Shown here piece by piece: positions 58,529 through 64,000 of a stretch of 64,000 nucleotides of DNA. A program made the translations under genes and the position numbers. A model generated the notes under the pieces. It did no database searches. It saw nothing but the letters and a program-made list of their open reading frames with translations, and had not been told where the DNA came from. Within the stretch, counting starts at the first letter, position 1; the number at the start of each line of letters is the position of its first letter. The stretch is from JAAYXS01 sp964550375 (GTDB taxonomy: Bacteria; Planctomycetota; Phycisphaerae; UBA1845; Fen-1342): contig CAZJYX010000003.1 in NCBI GenBank assembly GCA_964550375.1, positions 124,001 to 188,000 of the forward strand, written 5' to 3'.

Positions 58529-60309
58529 CCACGACCACCCGCATCCCCGCTGCGCCGGCGACCGCTCCGGACGATCCACTCGCCGCTCTGACGGCGCCGT
58601 TCGACGTCCAGTGCGAGTCCGTCAGCAGCCAGCAGGGCTTCTATCATGTGGCTCCCGAACAGATGGTCCCGCTGCTGCGCCGCGTGATCGAGGCCGAAGG
58701 CGGCCGGCTCGCGACGGTCACCGGCGTGGACGCGCGGGACGGCACCGAACTGATCTATCACGTCTGCTTCGACCCGCGCGGCTTCACCGCCAACTTCCGC
58801 ACGCTCATCCCGCGCAGTACGGACGCGATGGAGTCGATCACACCGTGGCTGCCCGGCGCGGAGTTCATCGAGCGGGAGATTCACGACCTGCTCGGCGTGG
58901 ACTTCCCGGGGCACCCGCGCATGCGGCGCCTGATCCTGGCCGACGACTGGCCGGCGGGCGTGTATCCCCTGCGCCGCGGCTTTCGCAAGGAACACGGGCA
59001 AGCCCAGCCGCCGACCCGTGCCCCGGACCCGGCGCCCGCCCGCGTGCCTGAAGCGGTTGCCACACCCCAGGACAACGGCCGGACGCTGCTTTCCATCGGG
59101 CCGTTCCACCCCTTGCAGGAGGAGCCGGAGCACTACCAGCTCTTGGTGGAGGGCGAGATCGTCGTCGATCTCGACGTGCGAATCAGCTACAACCATCGCG
59201 GCATAGAGGAACTGAGCTCGCGGCGGACGTTTGACCAGGTGCCCTACCTGGTCGAGCGCGTCTGCGGCATCTGTTCGGCGAGTCACCCGCTGGCCTACAT
59301 CCGCGCGGTCGAAACGCTCTGCGGCTGCGAGCCGCCCCCGCGCGCCCGTTATCTTCGCACCATCGTCTGCGAGCTCGAGCGGCTGCATTCCCACCTGTTG
59401 TGGGTCGGGCTGGCCGGCCATTTCCTCGGCTACAACACCGTCTTCATGTGGGCCTGGCGCTACCGCGAACCCGTCATGGACATCCTGGAGCGCATCACTG
59501 GAAACCGCTGCACCTATGCCAACGCCAAGATCGGCGGCTGCCGGCGCGACGTCCCGGACGAGTTGCTGCCGGAGATTGAGCGGGCCGCTGCCGCGGTCCG
59601 CGGCCCGACGGAAATGCTCACCAAGGCCGTGCTGGACGATCCCGTGCTGCACGCGCGGCTGAAGAACGTCTGCGTGCTATCCACGGCGGACGCGCAGCGC
59701 TGGTGCGTCACCGGGCCGACCGCCCGCGGATCGGGCCTGCCCATCGACGTGCGCCGCGATTATCCCTACGAGGCCTATGACCAGCTCGACTGGCAGGTGA
59801 TAACCGCCCCCGAGGGCGACGTGCTGGCCAAGGCCAAGGTGCGGCTGCTTGAAACGCTCGAGTCCACCCGCATGATTCAGCAGGCCGCGCGCGAGTGCCC
59901 CGGCGGGCCGATCGACGCCCACGTCGCCGAGGTGCCGCCCGGCGAGGCCGTGGGGCAGGTGGAAGCGCCGCGCGGCGAAACCTTCCACTATGTGCGCAGC
60001 GACGGCGGTCGCAACCCGGTGCGCCACAAGATCCGCGCGCCCAGCTTTGTCAACGTGCCCTCCTTCCGCGCCGCCTGCATCGGGCAGCATATCGCTGACG
60101 TGACGATCGCCCTGGCCGCGGTTGACCCGTGCTACAGTTGCACGGAACGGCTCTTCGCGGCGCGCGACGCGGCGTCCGGCGACACCCGCTACGACGGCAA
60201 ACACCTGCTGGAACTCTCACATCAAAGGACGCGCTGGTTCGAACGGCAGCTCGGCGTTGCCCCGTTTGACCAGCGCTGGGCGCGCCAATTCCGGGAGCGG
60301 CTGGCATGA
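58525..60309 (+). CDS. Group 4 [NiFe]-hydrogenase large subunit, fused NuoC/NuoD-like
   Basis: A 594-residue fusion. Residues 25-165 are a NuoC/EchD-like domain ('DGTELIYHVCFDPRGFTANF', 'EIHDLLGVDFPGHPRMRRL'). A Pro-rich linker leads to the catalytic domain (about 190-594; 'LDVRISYNHRGIEELS'). Both pairs of metal ligands are intact, Cys247/Cys250 in 'VERVCGICSASHPLAY' and Cys536/Cys539 in 'DPCYSCTERL', so it is a true hydrogenase rather than a complex I subunit, where these cysteines are lost. About 55 residues follow the second pair; whether they are cleaved by a maturation protease is unknown. No maturation genes are in the window. Confidence 0.95.
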   Translation: MTTTTRIPAAPATAPDDPLAALTAPFDVQCESVSSQQGFYHVAPEQMVPLLRRVIEAEGGRLATVTGVDARDGTELIYHVCFDPRGFTANFRTLIPRSTDAMESITPWLPGAEFIEREIHDLLGVDFPGHPRMRRLILADDWPAGVYPLRRGFRKEHGQAQPPTRAPDPAPARVPEAVATPQDNGRTLLSIGPFHPLQEEPEHYQLLVEGEIVVDLDVRISYNHRGIEELSSRRTFDQVPYLVERVCGICSASHPLAYIRAVETLCGCEPPPRARYLRTIVCELERLHSHLLWVGLAGHFLGYNTVFMWAWRYREPVMDILERITGNRCTYANAKIGGCRRDVPDELLPEIERAAAAVRGPTEMLTKAVLDDPVLHARLKNVCVLSTADAQRWCVTGPTARGSGLPIDVRRDYPYEAYDQLDWQVITAPEGDVLAKAKVRLLETLESTRMIQQAARECPGGPIDAHVAEVPPGEAVGQVEAPRGETFHYVRSDGGRNPVRHKIRAPSFVNVPSFRAACIGQHIADVTIALAAVDPCYSCTERLFAARDAASGDTRYDGKHLLELSHQRTRWFERQLGVAPFDQRWARQFRERLA

Positions 60310-62213
60310 ACGCCTGGCTTGAAGACGCCGAACAGTTCCTCACCAACCCGCTGGTGGCGCCACTGGCCATCACCGCCTTGGCTGGGGCCGTAGCATGGAT
60401 CGCGGCCCGCCGCGCCGTCGTGCTGGCCCGGCTGGTATCAGTCGTGGCCTGCGCCGCGGCGTTGGTGCTTGGCGTCCGCCTCTTCGTCGCCCCCGCCAGT
60501 GAACTTACGCTGACGTGGCTCGCCGTCGAGGACTTCCGGCTCACCGTGGCGCTGACCAACCACACCTTCGGCGTGCTGATCGCCGCGGGGGCGGCGTTCT
60601 TCGGACTGCTGGTCGCCATCTACGCGCTCGCCTCTGAACGCGGTGACCGCGGCGAGGGGCATTTTCATGCCTATTTGTGCTGGACGGTGACGGGGGCCTG
60701 CGGCGCGGGGCTCGCCGACGACCTTATCTGGCTGCTGATGTGTTGGGAGTTGGTTTCACTGTGCCTCTACCTGCTGCTCAACCTACGCGGCGGCGAAGCC
60801 CCGGCCGGCGCCGCCAAGACCTTCGCCATCGTCGGCTTCGGCGACGCGGCCATGCTGGCGGCCATCGCGCTGCTCGGCGCGACGCAGGGCACCTTCCGCA
60901 TCAGTGAGCTGTCCATCGCGGTGGACACGCCCTTGCACTACCTGTGTTACCTGCTCTTCGTCGCCGCGGCGCTCGCCAAGGCCGGCGCCATTCCGCTGCA
61001 CAGTTGGATTCCGGCCGCCGCCCCGGACGCCTCGGCGGCAACCTTCGCCCTGTTGCCGGCCGCGATCGACAAGCTGCTGGGTGTCTATTTGCTCGCCCTG
61101 TTCTCGCTGCGCGTGTTTGTGCTGGACAACGCCATGCGTTCGCTGCTGATGATCATCGGGGCGGTCACGATCCTGGCCGCCGTGCTGATGGCCATGACGC
61201 AGCACCGCCTGAAAAAGCTCCTCGCGTTCCACGCCGTAAGTCAGGTCGGCTACATGGTCCTCGGCATCGGCACCGGCACGCCCATCGGCATTCTCGGCGG
61301 CGTGTTCCACCTACTCAACAACGCGCTGTACAAGTCCTGTCTGTTCTTGGCGGCGGGCACCGTGGAACGGGCCGGCCGCACCGACGACCTCGACCGCCTC
61401 GGCGGGCTGGCCCGCACGTTACCCGTCACTTTCGCCTGCTGCCTGATTGCCGCGTTGGCGATCAGCGGTGTGCCGCCGCTGAACGGCTTCGTCAGCAAGT
61501 GGCTGATTTACCAAGCCTGTCTCGCGGCACCGACTCCGCTTGCACTGGCCTGCCTGGTGGTGGCCGTATTTGGCAGCGCCCTGACGCTGGCGTCGTTCTT
61601 CAAGGTGCTGATGACCGTGTTCTGGGGGCCCGCCCCAGCGATACCCCCGCAGCGCGAGCCGCGCGGCGCCCGCTGGGCGCGGGCCGTGCCCATGACCGTG
61701 CTGGCGGCCCTCTGTGTACTGTTCGGCGTCTTGGCGGCCTGGCCCCTCACCGGGCTGATCCAGCCGGCCGTGGCGGACACGGGGCTGGATCCCGCTCTGC
61801 GGATGGAACTCGCCGCCCTGGACACCGGCGCGCTGGGCCTGTGGGCGCCGCTGCCGGCCGCCGGGCTGATTCTGCTTGGCATCCTGGGCGGGCTGGTCCT
61901 GTACGGCCTGGCCGGCACCCGGCGTGTGCGTATCGTCGAGACGTTTGTCGGGGGCGAACGGCCGGCGGACCTGCCTGGCCTGAAAGTCCCGGCCACCGGC
62001 TTCTACGGCACGATCGAGGCGCTACCCGGCCTGCACGCCGCCCTGCGCGACGGCGGCCACGGCGCCTTCGACGTCTACCGCATGGGGGCCCGGTACGGCG
62101 GCACGCTTGTGCAGCGGCTGCGGGACATGCACACCGGCGTGCTTTCGCTGTACGTGAGCTGGTGTGTGCTTGGCGTCGTGGTGGTCGTGATCTATCTCCT
62201 GACCGTCGTCTGA
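60306..62213 (+). CDS. NuoL/HyfB/MnhA-like antiporter subunit
   Basis: A 635-residue membrane protein with about 15-16 segments; start overlaps the hydrogenase stop (ATGA). Proton-channel features of the family: 'LMCWELVSLCLYLLLN' (conserved Glu), 'AGAIPLHSWIPAAAPDASAA' (Lys/His region), 'HRLKKLLAFHAVSQVGYMVL' and 'HLLNNALYKSCLFLAAGTVE', 'ISGVPPLNGFVSKWLIYQAC'. It would carry ions driven by the hydrogenase. The C-terminal 90 residues form an extra soluble loop plus last helix ('YVSWCVLGVVVVVIYLLTVV'). Confidence 0.94.
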   Translation: MNAWLEDAEQFLTNPLVAPLAITALAGAVAWIAARRAVVLARLVSVVACAAALVLGVRLFVAPASELTLTWLAVEDFRLTVALTNHTFGVLIAAGAAFFGLLVAIYALASERGDRGEGHFHAYLCWTVTGACGAGLADDLIWLLMCWELVSLCLYLLLNLRGGEAPAGAAKTFAIVGFGDAAMLAAIALLGATQGTFRISELSIAVDTPLHYLCYLLFVAAALAKAGAIPLHSWIPAAAPDASAATFALLPAAIDKLLGVYLLALFSLRVFVLDNAMRSLLMIIGAVTILAAVLMAMTQHRLKKLLAFHAVSQVGYMVLGIGTGTPIGILGGVFHLLNNALYKSCLFLAAGTVERAGRTDDLDRLGGLARTLPVTFACCLIAALAISGVPPLNGFVSKWLIYQACLAAPTPLALACLVVAVFGSALTLASFFKVLMTVFWGPAPAIPPQREPRGARWARAVPMTVLAALCVLFGVLAAWPLTGLIQPAVADTGLDPALRMELAALDTGALGLWAPLPAAGLILLGILGGLVLYGLAGTRRVRIVETFVGGERPADLPGLKVPATGFYGTIEALPGLHAALRDGGHGAFDVYRMGARYGGTLVQRLRDMHTGVLSLYVSWCVLGVVVVVIYLLTVV

Positions 62214-62223
62214 GGAACATCCC

Positions 62224-62796
62224 ATGGATCCGTTCATGTGGTTTCTGCTGGTCCTGCTGGCCTTCATGATCCTGGGCTCGCTGATCGCCGCGGAAACGGA
62301 GGATCTGCTGTCGTCCGTGGTCTGCGTCGGGGCGGTCGGCATGGTCCTGGCCCTCGTCGATTTGTTCCTGGGCGCACCGGATCTGGCCATCACCCAGCTC
62401 GTGGTCGAAATCCTCACCATCGCCATCCTCATACGCGTCGTCCTCACCCGCCGCGATGAAACCCACGAAACCCGCAAGGACACGCTGGCCGTCGGAGGCG
62501 TAATGCTGTCTCTGGGCGTCTTGCTCGTCTTGGGCGGCTGGGCCTTCACCGGGCTGCACCCGTTCGGCGAACCCCTGCTGAACAGTGCGGAGCCCGGCGT
62601 CGCGGCGCAGTACCTGGCCGGCGGACTGGCCGAGACCGGCGCCGCCAACGCCGTCATGGCCGTGTTGCTCGACTATCGCGCTTACGACACGTTCGGGGAA
62701 GCGACCGTCATCTTCATTAGTGTGATTGGTGCCTACGCGATTCTTCGTCATAAAGGCAGGGTCCGTCATGCCGACGGGAATGAGCCTCATCGTTAA
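62224..62796 (+). CDS. MbhD-MbhE-type fused antiporter subunit
   Basis: A 190-residue membrane protein. Residues 1-80 match MbhD ('DLLSSVVCVGAVGMVLALVD', 'LGAPDLAITQLVVEILTIAI'). Residues 95-180 match MbhE or the N-terminal part of MnhB ('YLAGGLAETGAANAVMAVLL', 'DYRAYDTFGEATVIFISVIG'). In the Pyrococcus Mbh cluster these are two genes; here they are one. The conserved Glu in 'VVEIL' and the Asp-Tyr-Arg motif are kept. The end overlaps the next gene by 29 bases. Confidence 0.9.
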   Translation: MDPFMWFLLVLLAFMILGSLIAAETEDLLSSVVCVGAVGMVLALVDLFLGAPDLAITQLVVEILTIAILIRVVLTRRDETHETRKDTLAVGGVMLSLGVLLVLGGWAFTGLHPFGEPLLNSAEPGVAAQYLAGGLAETGAANAVMAVLLDYRAYDTFGEATVIFISVIGAYAILRHKGRVRHADGNEPHR

Positions 62797-63214
62797 GACC
62801 ATCACGCGACTCGTCGCCAGCTTCATCACGCTCTTCGGCGTCTACGTGACGCTGTTCGGCCACGTCTCACCCGGCGGCGGTTTCGCCGGCGGCGCCATCG
62901 TGGCGGCCGGCCTCATCCTCGTCTTGCTCGCCTTTGGCCGCGAGGAAACCAACCGCATGATCACCCACCGACTCGCGCTGGGAGCCGACTGCGCGGGGGC
63001 GCTGGGCTTCCTGGCCCTCGGGCTGCTCGGCTACCTCGCCGGCGGCTACTTCTACAATTTCCTGGACCCAGGCACACCCCACACCATCGCCAGTGCCGGA
63101 ACCATTCCCCTCTGCAACCTCGCCATCGGGGCCAAGGTCGGCGGCGCGCTGTTCGGCGTGTTTCTGGCGCTGGCAATCTTCCGGCCCGACCCGCGCACGG
63201 AGGACCGCTCATGA
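62768..63214 (+). CDS. MnhB/MbhF-like antiporter subunit
   Basis: A 148-residue protein with four membrane segments, from ATG 62768 (ATG 62780 also possible). The family motif is 'LFGHVSPGGGFAGGAIVAAG', followed by 'VGGALFGVFLALAIF' near the end. Part of the Mrp-type sodium/proton module that is shared by Mrp antiporters and Mbh hydrogenases. The stop overlaps the next start (ATGA). Confidence 0.93.
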   Translation: MPTGMSLIVKTITRLVASFITLFGVYVTLFGHVSPGGGFAGGAIVAAGLILVLLAFGREETNRMITHRLALGADCAGALGFLALGLLGYLAGGYFYNFLDPGTPHTIASAGTIPLCNLAIGAKVGGALFGVFLALAIFRPDPRTEDRS

Positions 63215-63576
63215 GCGTTACCATACTGCCGTTCCTGCTGGCCCTCGTGCTTCTGCTCATCGGGCTGTACGTCATCATCGCCAAGAAGAACATTATCAAG
63301 ATCATCCTCGGCGTGGCCATCGTCGAGTACGCGATCAACCTCTTCCTGGTCCTGCTCGGGTATCGTGCCGGGGCCGCCGCCCCGATCCGCACGCCGGAGC
63401 AAACCGACGCGGCGGTGTTCGCGAGCGGCGCCGTGGATCCCCTGCCACAGGCGCTGATTCTAACCGCGATCGTCATCGGCTTGGGCTGTCTGGCTCTGCT
63501 GGTCAGCCTGGCCGTGCGCCTCCACGAACGCTTCGGCACCTTCGACATGACGCGCATCCGCGAGCTGAAAGGATGA
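63211..63576 (+). CDS. MnhC/MbhG/NuoK-like antiporter subunit
   Basis: A 121-residue protein with three membrane segments (about 3-22, 29-49, 83-105). Family landmarks are 'LIGLYVIIAKKNIIKIILGV', with the conserved Lys/Asn turn, 'IVEYAINLFLVLLGY' and 'DPLPQALILTAIVIGLG'. The latter is nearly invariant in MnhC. It matches MbhG and NuoK in shape and place, directly before the MnhD-like gene. Confidence 0.95.
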   Translation: MSVTILPFLLALVLLLIGLYVIIAKKNIIKIILGVAIVEYAINLFLVLLGYRAGAAAPIRTPEQTDAAVFASGAVDPLPQALILTAIVIGLGCLALLVSLAVRLHERFGTFDMTRIRELKG

Positions 63577-63580
63577 TGCC

Positions 63581-64000
63581 ATGACTGCCGCCCTGCCGCT
63601 GTTCGTGGCCGTTCCGCTGGCGGGCGCCTTTGTTGCGCCGCTCCTGGCCCGCCGCACCGCGGGCAACGACGCACCCGCCGCCCGCACGGTAGCTCTGGTC
63701 ATCGGCACCTTGCTGCTGCTCGGCTCGGTCCTGCTGCTCGGCCGGCCCGCCGCGGCCTACTGGATCGGTGGCTGGGACGGCGTTACGCGTCCGAGCATCG
63801 GCCTGAGTCTTGTATCCGACGGCCTGAGCCAGATGCTCCTGGTCACGGTCAACGCCGTCGCCTTCCTCGCGCTGATCTACAGTTGGTCTTACATTGCCCG
63901 CTACAGCGGCCAGGCGCTGTACTACTGCCTCTTCCTAACCATGCTCGCCGGCATGAACGGCGTCGTGCTCGCCGGCGACCTCTTCAATCTCTTCGTCTTC
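63581..64000 (+). CDS. MnhD/MbhH/NuoN-like antiporter subunit, 5' part
   Basis: Only the first 140 codons are in the window; the gene runs off the right edge. ATG 63581 is five bases after the upstream stop. The N-terminal membrane segments and the stretch 'IGLSLVSDGLSQMLLVTVNA' followed by 'IYSWSYIARYSGQALYYCLF' and 'LAGMNGVVLAGDLFNLFVF' are typical of the ion-translocating MnhD/MbhH family. More Mrp subunits (E, F, G types) may follow outside the window. Confidence 0.92.
   Translation, partial: MTAALPLFVAVPLAGAFVAPLLARRTAGNDAPAARTVALVIGTLLLLGSVLLLGRPAAAYWIGGWDGVTRPSIGLSLVSDGLSQMLLVTVNAVAFLALIYSWSYIARYSGQALYYCLFLTMLAGMNGVVLAGDLFNLFVF

Noticed and set aside
58393..59652. Minus-strand open frame of 419 codons opposite the hydrogenase large subunit
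   Set aside because: Antisense shadow; the plus strand has intact hydrogenase motifs throughout.

Overview
The window is GC-rich, densely coded and bacterial, and it reads as a chromosome of a planctomycete, most likely of the Phycisphaerae side of the phylum. Three signs support this: paired Cys-rich repeats starting GACC in a secreted RHS protein, dockerin-like EF-hand segments of the 'NINGDG..NAFDIDPF' type, and a sigma factor / one-TM protein / secreted helical protein triad. The assignment is an inference; there is no rRNA here, and the only RNA gene found is tRNA-Lys(TTT).

Layout. 1-7.0 kb: end of a sigma factor with its likely regulator, ftsK, an MlaEF-type lipid ABC transporter, a FlgM-like anti-sigma-28 factor and queF. 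7.3-15.2 kb: a plus-strand gene island that is the main discovery. It encodes a four-TM protein, a Ser/Thr kinase with two zinc ribbons, a TM zinc-ribbon protein, three helical basic-to-acidic proteins resembling ESCRT-III/Snf7 (the first carries a winged helix), an AAA ATPase of the Vps4/katanin/spastin type with an N-terminal MIT-like three-helix bundle, a small zinc-ribbon protein, and an SPFH-like plus beta-propeller protein. I read this as a eukaryote/archaea-like ESCRT membrane-remodelling machine in a bacterium, separate from PspA/Vipp1. 15.2-22.2 kb: deoC, an AbgT transporter, apsK, rsmA, a lipoprotein hydrolase and queG. 22.3-32.1 kb: a signalling and motility block on the minus strand (cheX, a Cache chemoreceptor, LuxR-type response regulator, hybrid histidine kinase, trxB, pilT, pilB). 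32.3-37.3 kb: thrC, a Cys/Met-type PLP enzyme, sodB, tRNA-Lys and a secreted DJ-1/PfpI protein.

37.5-45.5 kb: a light / photo-oxidative-stress island. It holds a DUF2867 epimerase, a FolE-type enzyme, a BLUF photoreceptor, an operon of a CarH/LitR-like MerR regulator with a DCC (DUF393) protein and type II NADH dehydrogenase, then a fasciclin protein, a DUF378 protein and a lipocalin. The regulator keeps the W-x9-E part of the CarH motif but has lost both key histidines of the B12 site. Its promoter and the divergent fasciclin promoter share a 16-base operator-like sequence.

46.2-52.5 kb: one 2100-residue secreted RHS/YD-repeat protein with a dockerin-like insertion. 52.9-64.0 kb: a tightly overlapping operon running off the window. 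It joins sulfhydrogenase/AsrAB-like electron-input subunits, a molybdopterin-fold subunit and a polyferredoxin to a complete group 4 membrane [NiFe]-hydrogenase core and Mrp/Mbh-type antiporter subunits. It probably couples H2 metabolism to ion pumping and may connect to NAD(P)H.
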